DNA of 7,803 bases, taken from Clostridia bacterium. GTDB taxonomy: Bacteria > Bacillota > Clostridia > Oscillospirales > CAG-272. The stretch is taken from NCBI GenBank assembly GCA_017631215.1, contig JAGBTR010000320.1, positions 1 to 7,803 of the forward strand, written 5' to 3'. The notes under the pieces were generated by a model. The model was not told the origin of the DNA and ran no database searches. It saw only the letters and a list, made by a program, of their open reading frames with translations. Positions 1 to 5,526 of the stretch are shown here, piece by piece; positions within the stretch are counted from its first letter, which is position 1, and every line of letters begins with the position of its first letter. Made by a program: the position numbers and the translations under genes.

Positions 1-195
1 CAGCCGTCCCTCCTTGGGGGCGGAATACGCATAAACATATCCCTGCAAGCGGTAACCGTCTGACGAGAGAAAGGCAAAGGGGGTCCGGGTCAAGCCATCA
101 AAATCCGCGGCGGAAAAATAACGCGCCACACCGGTATCGTCAGCACGCGCGTACAGCTGCGCGCGGTACATCTTTTCGATCTTCTTTCCAAGCAT
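1..195 (-). CDS. Alpha/beta-hydrolase-like protein, N-terminal 65 residues (runs off the left edge)
   Basis: The minus strand is open from an ATG at 195 to the window edge, giving 65 codons without a stop. An AGGAGG ribosome binding site (complement of 203-208) lies 7 bases before the ATG. The protein begins MLGKKIEKMYRAQLYAR and contains RYFSAADFDGL and a later SSDGYRLQGYVYAY stretch. This resembles the N-terminal strand region of clostridial alpha/beta hydrolases (serine aminopeptidase or acyl-esterase type), where a 'YF..DF.GL....F.F.S..G..L.GY.Y.Y' pattern comes before the oxyanion HG motif. The catalytic Ser, Asp and His would lie beyond the window, so activity cannot be judged. There is no signal peptide, so a cytoplasmic enzyme is likely. 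It is transcribed divergently from the glycosyltransferase. Presence of the gene is well supported; the family call is from resemblance only. Confidence 0.62.
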   Translation of the reverse strand, partial: MLGKKIEKMYRAQLYARADDTGVARYFSAADFDGLTRTPFAFLSSDGYRLQGYVYAYSAPKEGRL

Positions 196-220
196 GGTTT
201 TCCCTCCTTTTGAAAACGGG

Positions 221-240
221 GGACTTTTTTGAAAAAGTCC
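221..240. repeat. Perfect inverted repeat in the divergent spacer
   Basis: A 9-bp arm GGACTTTTT at 221-229 is mirrored by AAAAAGTCC at 232-240 with two bases between, so a stem of about 8 bp with a 4-base loop could form. It sits about 10 bases outside the ribosome binding site of the minus-strand hydrolase gene and would lie in that gene's 5' leader. The role is unknown; it could be a leader hairpin or part of a dispersed intergenic repeat together with the stem at 253-290. Confidence 0.5.
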
Positions 241-252
241 TCTCTCCCCCCG

Positions 253-290
253 ATCCCCTCTCTTTCAAAAACAAATGAAGGAGAGGGGAT
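253..290 (+). repeat. Strong stem-loop, terminator-like on the plus strand
   Basis: The arms ATCCCCTCTC (253-262) and GAGAGGGGAT (281-290) match over 10 bp. The stem extends inward by T263-G280, T264-A279, T265-A278 and C266-G277 around a loop at 267-276. A T-rich run (TATTTTTGTTTT, 291-302) follows on the plus strand, as in an intrinsic terminator. No plus-strand gene ends before it in this window; the flanking genes diverge. It may therefore stop upstream transcription from reaching the glycosyltransferase, act in a leader, or be an intergenic repeat. The structure is seen directly; the function is inferred. Confidence 0.45.
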
Positions 291-347
291 TATTTTTGTT
301 TTGCGGGGAAAACTAAAGGATACAAAGACCGAGAAGGGAGCATCCTG

Positions 348-1508
348 ATGGAGCATAAAAGGATCCGCGTTGCCCACGTGCTGACCGATACCAACGTCGG
401 CGGTGCGGGGACGATTCTTTATCAAACGATGTGCTGTGATGACCACGAGCGCTTCGACTATACCGTGGTATTGCCCGAGGGTAGCCGTCTTGCCGCGCGG
501 CTGGAGGGGCTGCCTTGCCGCGTGGTGAGCGTCAAGGGCGGTCGCGACCGCTCACTCGACGTGTGCGCCATCCCTGCCTACGTGCGACTTTTGCGGCGTG
601 AGCGCCCCGATATCCTGCACGCCCATTCGGCGCTCGCGGCACGCATCGCGGGGAGGCTTGCCCGCGTGCCCATCTGCGTGCAGACACGGCACTGCGTCTT
701 TCCGCTGACACGGTGGCAGCGGAGCGGTGCGTTTCGGTGTCTCTTTCGCCACGGCACGCATCTGTTGTCCGACCGCGTGGTTGCCGTTGCCGAGGCGGCG
801 CGCGATCAGCTGTGTGAGATAGGGCTCGACCGCGCGCATATCGAGGTCATCGTCAACGGTGTCCGCCCCCTGCGCGCCTGCTCGCGCGAGGAGATCCTCG
901 CCCTTCGCGAGCGATTGGGGCTTGACGCGGAGGACTTCGTGGTCGGTATGGTGGCGCGGCTGGAGGACTACAAGGGGCAGGGGACGCTGCTCCGCGCCGT
1001 GGCGATGTGCGCCGAGCGAGCGCCGCGCCTGCGTGTGCTGTTGGTCGGTGACGGCTCACGCGAGGCAGACTATCGCGCCCTGACACACGAGCTGGGCATC
1101 GCCGACCGTGTTGTCTTTTGCGGCTTTGCCGAGGACGTCGCACCCTATTTTGCGGTGATGTCGGTCAACGTCAACGCCTCGAGCGGCACCGAGACGTCCA
1201 GCCTCTCGCTCTCCGAGGGTATGAGCGTGGGCGTGCCGTGCGTGGTGTCGGACTATGGCGGCAACCCCAAAATGGTGACCGACGGCGAGAACGGCTTGAT
1301 CTTCAGGACGGGCAACCACGCCCAGCTCGCGCAAGCCCTTGCGCGGCTGTATGAGGATCGCGCCTATCTCGCACGGCTGTCGGACGGCGCACGAAAGCGC
1401 TACCGCGAGCGCTTGACCGCCGACGGTATGGTGCGACAGCTGGAGGGAATGTACGAGCGGCTGATCGGGGAGAGGAGGGGAGAGGTCGGTACACGCGTGC
1501 GGATATGA
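348..1508 (+). CDS. Family 4 glycosyltransferase (GT-B fold)
   Basis: This 386-residue protein transfers a sugar from a nucleotide donor to a glycan, lipid or other acceptor, probably at the cytoplasmic face of the membrane; donor and acceptor cannot be read from the sequence. The N-terminal Rossmann-like half starts with RVAHVLTDTNVGGAGT (residues 7-22), the glycine-rich loop of GT4 enzymes. The C-terminal half has VNGV (169-172), VGMVARLEDYKGQG (199-212, with the expected R204 and K209), LLVGDG (231-236), and the EX7E signature with E282 and E290 intact, followed by a G.PCVVSDYGG stretch. Length is normal for GT4. The ATG at 348 has an AAGGGAG site 7 bases upstream. It lies alone between a divergent hydrolase gene and a separately promoted operon, with no other sugar-polymer genes visible. 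It looks more GC-rich than its neighbours (for example 43 G/C of 60 at 601-660). Family certain, pathway unknown. Confidence 0.93.
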   Translation: MEHKRIRVAHVLTDTNVGGAGTILYQTMCCDDHERFDYTVVLPEGSRLAARLEGLPCRVVSVKGGRDRSLDVCAIPAYVRLLRRERPDILHAHSALAARIAGRLARVPICVQTRHCVFPLTRWQRSGAFRCLFRHGTHLLSDRVVAVAEAARDQLCEIGLDRAHIEVIVNGVRPLRACSREEILALRERLGLDAEDFVVGMVARLEDYKGQGTLLRAVAMCAERAPRLRVLLVGDGSREADYRALTHELGIADRVVFCGFAEDVAPYFAVMSVNVNASSGTETSSLSLSEGMSVGVPCVVSDYGGNPKMVTDGENGLIFRTGNHAQLAQALARLYEDRAYLARLSDGARKRYRERLTADGMVRQLEGMYERLIGERRGEVGTRVRI

Positions 1509-1571
1509 GCGCCGCTCCCGACGGTCGTTCTTTGCTCTGCTAAAAAAGATATTCTTTTTTGTCAAATGACC

Positions 1572-1600
1572 TTGCTTTTCCGCCGACGTTATGTTATAAT
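1572..1600 (+). promoter_or_regulatory. Sigma-A promoter of the oxidoreductase-transporter operon
   Basis: A perfect -10 TATAAT (1595-1600) preceded by TGT (extended -10) follows a -35 TTGCTT (1572-1577) with a 17-base spacer. Transcription should start near 1607, leaving a leader of about 60 bases before the ATG at 1669. It lies in the 160-base gap after the glycosyltransferase gene, so the downstream pair probably forms its own transcription unit. Confidence 0.8.
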
Positions 1601-1606
1601 GCTAAT

Positions 1607-1627
1607 CGGCAGAGAATGGCTCTGCCG
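1607..1627. promoter_or_regulatory. Inverted repeat at the predicted transcription start (operator or leader hairpin)
   Basis: CGGCAGAG (1607-1614) and CTCTGCCG (1620-1627) form a perfect 8-bp inverted repeat with a 5-base centre. It begins 7 bases after the -10 box, that is at or next to the predicted +1. A dimeric repressor bound here would block initiation; alternatively the transcript would carry a hairpin at its very 5' end. There is no T-run after it, so it is not a terminator. The cognate regulator is not identifiable. Confidence 0.55.
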
Positions 1628-1668
1628 ACAAAGGACATCATAGAGACTCATATACGGAGGAAGGTCTT

Positions 1669-2679
1669 ATGCAGAACAAATACCGTGTTTGTGTGATCGG
1701 CTGCGGCGTGATCGCCCCCAACCATATCAAACCCCTCTTGGAAAATGAGACGACCGAGCTGGTCGCCGTTTGCGATATCATAGAAGAGCGTGCCAAGGCG
1801 CGCGCGGAGATGGGCAACTGCGCCTATTACACCGATTACCACAAGATGCTCGAGGAGGTCAAGCCCGATGCGGTGCATCTGTGTCTGCCTCACTATCTGC
1901 ACAGCCCCGTCGCCATCGATTGTATGCGTGCCGGTGCGGACGTGCTTTGCGAGAAGCCGATGGATGCCTCGTATGAGGCGGCGCTCCGTATGAAGGAGGT
2001 CGCAGAGGAGACGGGCAAGCGGCTGGGCGTCATCTTCCAGAACCGCTACAACGCCGAGAATCAGACCATTTTGCAGTCGCTTCGCAGCGGCGATATGGGC
2101 AAGCTCATCGCGCTTCGCGGTGAGGTGTGCTGGAAGCGCGATCAGGCGTACTACAACTCGGGCGAATGGCGCTCCGACTATGCCACGGCAGGCGGCGGCG
2201 TCATCATCAACCAGGCCATTCACACGCTCGATCTGCTCCGTTATTTTGCCGATTCGCCCGTCGCTGACGTGCGTGCGACCGTCTCGCATCACGGCGATAC
2301 CGCCGCAGAGGTCGAGGATACGGCAGAGGGCTTGATCACGTTTGAAAACGGTGCGCGTGCGCTGTTCTATTTCACCATCAACAATTTCGAGGATGAGGCG
2401 ATCCGTGTCACGCTCAAGTGCGAGAAGGCACGCGTAGAGAGCCGCGCGGGCGATTGCTGTATCCGCTTCCTCGACGGTCACGATGTCAACGTCAGCAATA
2501 TGGATCACGCCAAGAATTCGGGCGCTAAGGCTTGCTACGGCTCGTCGCACGCCATCCAGATCGACGACTTCTACCACGATCCCGACGGTAGCCGCGCGCG
2601 CTGGATGATGGATGAGGCGCTCAAGACGCAAAAGCTGGTCGATGCCATTCTCAAGGCCTCGCAGGGCGTTCACGCTTAA
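1669..2679 (+). CDS. Gfo/Idh/MocA family NAD(P)-dependent oxidoreductase
   Basis: This 336-residue soluble enzyme should oxidise or reduce a hydroxyl group of a sugar, cyclitol or sugar derivative using NAD(P). The N-terminal Rossmann fold shows VCVIGCGVIAPNH (7-19, the dinucleotide loop GCG at 11-13) and an acidic D36 in VAVCD at the end of the second strand, which favours NAD. The family signature CEKPM (94-98, K96 the usual active-site Lys) and GGGVIINQAIHTLD (175-188) with H185 as the likely catalytic His follow. Residue 181 is Asn where many members have Asp. The C-terminal alpha/beta substrate domain is complete and the length is typical. The ATG at 1669 has a GGAGGAAGG site just upstream. 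The gene ends 6 bases before the AEC transporter gene, so the transporter may move its substrate or product. Family is certain; substrate unknown, as these enzymes range from inositol to many sugars. Confidence 0.93.
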   Translation: MQNKYRVCVIGCGVIAPNHIKPLLENETTELVAVCDIIEERAKARAEMGNCAYYTDYHKMLEEVKPDAVHLCLPHYLHSPVAIDCMRAGADVLCEKPMDASYEAALRMKEVAEETGKRLGVIFQNRYNAENQTILQSLRSGDMGKLIALRGEVCWKRDQAYYNSGEWRSDYATAGGGVIINQAIHTLDLLRYFADSPVADVRATVSHHGDTAAEVEDTAEGLITFENGARALFYFTINNFEDEAIRVTLKCEKARVESRAGDCCIRFLDGHDVNVSNMDHAKNSGAKACYGSSHAIQIDDFYHDPDGSRARWMMDEALKTQKLVDAILKASQGVHA

Positions 2680-2685
2680 GGCCGT

Positions 2686-3648
2686 ATGGGAAACTTCCTT
2701 ATTACATTTACCGCCGTCGTAAAGATGCTGGCATTTGCCGCGCCCGCGTTTTTGCTGATGAAGTTCAAAAAATTCAACGAGACGTCCATTCAGGCGCTTG
2801 TGACGATGCTGCTGTATATCGGTCAGCCTTGTCTGACGGTCTACTCCTTCCAGGAGGCAACTATGATCGTGCAAAGCGGCGCTGTTGCCAAGGACGTGAT
2901 GCTGATGCGTGGGCTTTGGGCATTTTTGCTGTCGCTCGTGCTTCAAGCGGTGATGATGGCGATCTCGTATCTCGTCCTGCGCAAGAAGCAGGAGGAGGCA
3001 CGTTACCGCATCTTTGTCATCGCGGCGACCTTCTCCAACAGCGGATTTTTCGGTGTTCCCATTTTGAAGGCCGTGCTGGGAGAGGCGCACCCCGAGGTCG
3101 TGATGGTCTCGGCGCTGTTCTCGCTCGTTATGAATATGATGTGCTGGACCGTTGTCTCGACCGTCATCACGCGTGACACGAAATACATCAGCGTTAAAAA
3201 GATCCTCATCAATCCCAATACCATCGCGGGCATCATTGCCATCACGCTGATGTGCCTTGACTTCGTTTTCCCCTCGCAGGTGGAGGAAATGATTACGCTG
3301 TTGGGCAATTTTTCCACACCGCTTTGTATGTTCATTCTTGGTATGCGTCTGGCCCTGGTCAAGGTAAAGGAGCTGTTTGGCGATTGGCGACAGTACGTCG
3401 TCGTGCTGTGCAAAAACGTGGTATGTCCCGCCTTTGCACTGTTGGCCCTGCTGTTTGCCCCCATTGACGGATACATCAAGCAGGCACTGTTCATTATCGT
3501 TTGCTGCCCCGCCGCCAATATGGTGCTCTCGTTTGCCGAAATGCTGGGTAAGGGACAAAAAACAGCCGCGAATCTGCTGCTGCTGTCCACCATCGCAAGC
3601 CTTGTCACATTGCCGCTGATGTGTATGCTGCTGCCGCTGCTGGCTTGA
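2686..3648 (+). CDS. AEC (auxin efflux carrier) family transporter
   Basis: This 320-residue integral membrane protein has about ten hydrophobic segments (roughly residues 5-25, 37-56, 73-97, 107-130, 139-160, 176-194, 204-224, 236-256, 264-283, 295-319), the 5+5 layout of the AEC/bile-acid-type transporter superfamily. Family hallmarks are the proline-broken QPCLTVYSF in helix 2, ATFSNSGFFGVPIL (114-127) in helix 4, NPNTIAGI (177-184) in helix 6, and CCPAANMVLSFAE (273-285) in helix 9 with a polar break. Bacterial members carry organic acids such as malate, or other small anions. Only a weak AAGG precedes the ATG, and the stop of the oxidoreductase is 6 bases upstream, so translation is probably coupled. 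Co-transcription suggests it handles the substrate or product of that enzyme. Direction of transport and substrate cannot be told. Confidence 0.9.
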   Translation: MGNFLITFTAVVKMLAFAAPAFLLMKFKKFNETSIQALVTMLLYIGQPCLTVYSFQEATMIVQSGAVAKDVMLMRGLWAFLLSLVLQAVMMAISYLVLRKKQEEARYRIFVIAATFSNSGFFGVPILKAVLGEAHPEVVMVSALFSLVMNMMCWTVVSTVITRDTKYISVKKILINPNTIAGIIAITLMCLDFVFPSQVEEMITLLGNFSTPLCMFILGMRLALVKVKELFGDWRQYVVVLCKNVVCPAFALLALLFAPIDGYIKQALFIIVCCPAANMVLSFAEMLGKGQKTAANLLLLSTIASLVTLPLMCMLLPLLA

Positions 3649-3695
3649 TGCGTAACTAAAATTTACAAATTATTCATCCCTTTCGCTTGGAAGTG

Positions 3696-3704
3696 TGTTA
3701 AAAT
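3696..3704 (+). promoter_or_regulatory. Extended -10 promoter of the XRE regulator gene
   Basis: TGTTAAAAT at 3696-3704 is a good extended -10 (TGN plus TAAAAT). No clear -35 is found at the usual 16-18 base distance, so it probably relies on the extended element. The predicted start near 3711 gives a leader of about 84 bases. The -10 box overlaps the left arm of the inverted repeat at 3701-3726. Confidence 0.6.
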
Positions 3705-3726
3705 AGCAAAACAGTAATTGCTATTT
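3701..3726. promoter_or_regulatory. Candidate operator: 9-bp inverted repeat over the -10 box
   Basis: AAATAGCAA (3701-3709) and TTGCTATTT (3718-3726) are perfect inverted arms separated by 8 bases (AACAGTAA). The left arm overlaps the last bases of the -10 TAAAAT and the rest covers the transcription start, a classic repressor position. The gene it controls encodes a HTH protein, so autorepression is the natural inference. No T-run follows, which argues against a terminator for the transporter gene. Confidence 0.6.
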
Positions 3727-3731
3727 ACCAT

Positions 3732-3760
3732 TCGGGCGAAGGGGATGTTTTTTTGCCCGA
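3732..3760 (+). promoter_or_regulatory. Leader hairpin before the XRE gene
   Basis: TCGGGC (3732-3737) pairs with GCCCGA (3755-3760). The stem can continue inward as GAAGGGG (3738-3744) against seven U residues (3748-3754), using five G-U pairs, around the loop ATG. This would give a 13-pair stem in the leader RNA about 18 bases before the AGGAGG site. Just after it, ACGATA occurs twice (3764-3769, 3771-3776). Effect on expression is unknown. Confidence 0.35.
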
Positions 3761-3794
3761 CGAACGATAAACGATATTAGGAGGGAAGCGCGCG

Positions 3795-4691
3795 ATGCCG
3801 CAGAATGATATTGGTGAGAAGATCAAACGCTTACGTATCCACCGAAAAATGACGCAGACCGAGTTGGCGGGCGACCAGATCACGCGCAATATGCTCAGCC
3901 GCGTGGAAAACGGCGCGGCACTGCCGTCGCTGCCGACGGTGTGGTATCTGGCCGATCGGCTGGACGTGCCCGCAGGCTTTCTTTTGGCCGAGGGGGACGA
4001 CGACCGTATCTGGCGCAAGATGGGACGCATCGACAGCATCCGCCGTCTGCTCGCCGCAGGCAACTATCGTGTCTGTCTTGACGTTTGCTTGGACGGTGCC
4101 GAGGAGGACGAGTCGGATGATGAGATCGAGCTGATCTCGGCGCAGTGTTCACTGGCGCTGGCGATGGAGGCGCTCGAGCACGGACGCCTGCACGAATGCT
4201 GTTCATTGCTCGACGATGCCGTCACCTATGCCGATCATACGGTATACGACACTTCCTCGATCCGCGCCACGGCTAAGGTGTGCTTTCGCTTTATGCACCG
4301 TCTCTCTGCCTCGCTCTATTCCGAGACGCTCCGCGATACGGATGATCTTTGGATGGGGGGCGGCAATGCATTTTGCCGTTACGTGCTGGCTTGTGAGTCG
4401 CTCGAGGCGGGTGAGACGCGCTGGGTCGAGTCCTATCTGAAGTCGGCAGACGAGACAGACGGCTGGGTGATGCTCTTCCGAGCGCGCTTGAGCGTGCGTG
4501 ACGGCGATTATCTCTCGGCTCAGCCGTTGCTGGAGACGCTGCTGCGGTCGAATCAAACGGGCGGCGAGGTGCAGATCTACTGCGCCTTCTGTGAGCTGGA
4601 GATCTGCTGTCGCGAGCTGGGCGATTTCAAGGGCGCGTATGAGTATTCCCAAAACAAAATGGCTCTGCTTGAGCGTATGCTGGAAAAATGA
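3795..4691 (+). CDS. XRE-family HTH transcriptional regulator with TPR-like C-terminal domain
   Basis: This 298-residue cytoplasmic protein has an XRE/Cro-type HTH at about residues 6-62: GEKIKRLRIHRKMTQTELAG leads into the recognition helix ITRNMLSRVENGAALPSL, a standard pattern. The rest (about 75-298) is alpha-helical, with paired helices resembling tetratricopeptide repeats, for example AMEALEHGRLHECCSLLDDA (123-142) and the GDYLSAQPLLETLL and ELGDFKGAYEYSQNKM segments near the end. HTH plus TPR is the layout of RRNPP-type regulators, which sense peptides, but many clostridial proteins of this layout have no known ligand. Seven to ten Cys residues are scattered through it without a metal-binding pattern. 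The ATG at 3795 follows AGGAGG (3779-3784) by 10 bases. Its own promoter carries a likely operator, so it probably represses itself. It lies 91 bases upstream of a lipoprotein gene that has a separate promoter. Confidence 0.85.
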   Translation: MPQNDIGEKIKRLRIHRKMTQTELAGDQITRNMLSRVENGAALPSLPTVWYLADRLDVPAGFLLAEGDDDRIWRKMGRIDSIRRLLAAGNYRVCLDVCLDGAEEDESDDEIELISAQCSLALAMEALEHGRLHECCSLLDDAVTYADHTVYDTSSIRATAKVCFRFMHRLSASLYSETLRDTDDLWMGGGNAFCRYVLACESLEAGETRWVESYLKSADETDGWVMLFRARLSVRDGDYLSAQPLLETLLRSNQTGGEVQIYCAFCELEICCRELGDFKGAYEYSQNKMALLERMLEK

Positions 4692-4706
4692 GGGCGATCT
4701 TCTTCG

Positions 4707-4735
4707 TTGACATTTTCGGCGGCGTGTGATACAAT
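4707..4735 (+). promoter_or_regulatory. Near-consensus sigma-A promoter of the lipoprotein gene
   Basis: A perfect -35 TTGACA (4707-4712), a 17-base spacer and -10 TACAAT (4730-4735) preceded by TGA (extended -10) make this the strongest promoter in the window. Transcription should start near 4742, leaving about 40 bases of leader. It begins 16 bases after the stop of the XRE gene, so the lipoprotein can be expressed strongly and independently of the regulator gene. Confidence 0.87.
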
Positions 4736-4782
4736 AAAGACGTAGACCCTTTGACTATTTGATTTTGAGGAGGAAAACGACA

Positions 4783-5490
4783 ATGAAAACAAATCTTTTG
4801 CGTGTGATGGCTATCGCTTTGGTCATCGGAATGCTGTTGGCAACGGGATGCTCCTTGCTGTCGGGCGAGGATCACGTCACGCGATTGGTGCAGGGAAATC
4901 TCGATCAGGTGTATCTTGGCGAGTATGACGAGGAATATCTTTCTCTCGTGGATCTGACCGCTGAAGAGGCGGAAGAAGAGTATCAGACGGGTCTGCGCTA
5001 TGAAGCGGAGTATTTCGCCTATTATTTCGGTATTCTGACCGAGGACGAGAGCTTTGACGATCTCTCTCCCACGCTGCAGCAGGATATCATCGATCTGTAC
5101 GACGAGATCTACAGCCACAGCAGCTACGAGGTCGAGCCGTCCGTCCGTCAGCGCGACGGCAGCTACACCGTCAAGGTGCGCATCAAGCCCATCGATATTA
5201 TGGTGCAGGTGGTCGAGCTGTACGAAAACGACGGCTATCAGCCGTTGCTCGACTATTTCAGCGAAAGCGGCGAGATCGATTGGTCCACGATCACCGAGGA
5301 GGAGTACTGGGCTGACACCAACCGCTACGGCGAGCTCATGGTGGATATGGTTCGATCGCTCCTTCCCGGGCTGGGCTATGGCGAGGAGAAGTCGCAGGTG
5401 ATCCAGGTCGACGAGACCGAGGACGGTTATTTGCAAATCAACGGTGACGATTTTGCCATCTTTGACGAGTACGTGATCACCTATCCGTAA
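4783..5490 (+). CDS. Uncharacterised acidic lipoprotein
   Basis: This 235-residue protein has a type II signal peptide: positive start MKTNLLR, a hydrophobic core, then LLATGC with the lipidated Cys at residue 23. It should be anchored to the outer face of the membrane. The mature part is very acidic, about 51 Asp/Glu against about 10 Lys/Arg by my count, and rich in Tyr. It opens with a helical-looking segment (LVQGNLDQVYLGEYDEEYLSL region, about 35-56), seen in many clostridial lipoproteins of unknown function. A KVRIKPIDIMVQVVELY stretch (131-147) looks like beta structure. I do not recognise a named domain; an NTF2-like or DUF fold is possible. The ATG at 4783 is chosen over an upstream in-frame TTG at 4759 because AGGAGG (4768-4773) precedes it by 9 bases and it gives a clean signal peptide. 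It has its own strong promoter and a terminator directly after it. Confidence 0.82.
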   Translation: MKTNLLRVMAIALVIGMLLATGCSLLSGEDHVTRLVQGNLDQVYLGEYDEEYLSLVDLTAEEAEEEYQTGLRYEAEYFAYYFGILTEDESFDDLSPTLQQDIIDLYDEIYSHSSYEVEPSVRQRDGSYTVKVRIKPIDIMVQVVELYENDGYQPLLDYFSESGEIDWSTITEEEYWADTNRYGELMVDMVRSLLPGLGYGEEKSQVIQVDETEDGYLQINGDDFAIFDEYVITYP

Positions 5491-5497
5491 AAAAAGT

Positions 5498-5526
5498 AAG
5501 GGAGGCATCGAATGCCTCCCTTTTTT
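5498..5526. terminator. Intrinsic terminator between convergent genes, probably bidirectional
   Basis: GGGAGGCAT (5500-5508) and ATGCCTCCC (5512-5520) form a perfect 9-bp stem, extended by two A-T pairs, with a CGA loop. TTTTTT (5521-5526) follows on the plus strand, ending the lipoprotein transcript. On the minus strand an A-run (5489-5495) supplies a U-run a few bases beyond the stem, so it can also end the araC-type transcript, whose stop codon (5526-5528) abuts it. Confidence 0.92.

Noticed and set aside
90..446. A minus-strand open frame across the spacer between the hydrolase and glycosyltransferase genes.
   Set aside because: It overlaps the true hydrolase start in another frame and the glycosyltransferase 5' end, lacks a plausible product, and crosses two stem-loops.
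1542..1560. AAAAAAGA-TAT-TCTTTTTT hairpin after the glycosyltransferase gene as a possible terminator.
   Set aside because: The stem is almost only A-T pairs and would be too weak; the T-run is part of the stem, not a tail. No convincing terminator for this gene was found.
1648..3558. A 636-codon open frame on the minus strand spanning both the oxidoreductase and the transporter genes.
   Set aside because: Its codons are in register with the sense codons, so it stays open simply because the sense genes avoid TTA, CTA and TCA codons. The sense products match two well-known families, and the antisense product is His/Asp/Arg-rich low-quality sequence without a recognisable domain.
4759..4782. 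In-frame TTG start 24 bases upstream of the lipoprotein ATG.
   Set aside because: The AGGAGG site at 4768-4773 lies between it and the ATG at 4783, and the ATG start gives a standard lipoprotein signal peptide.
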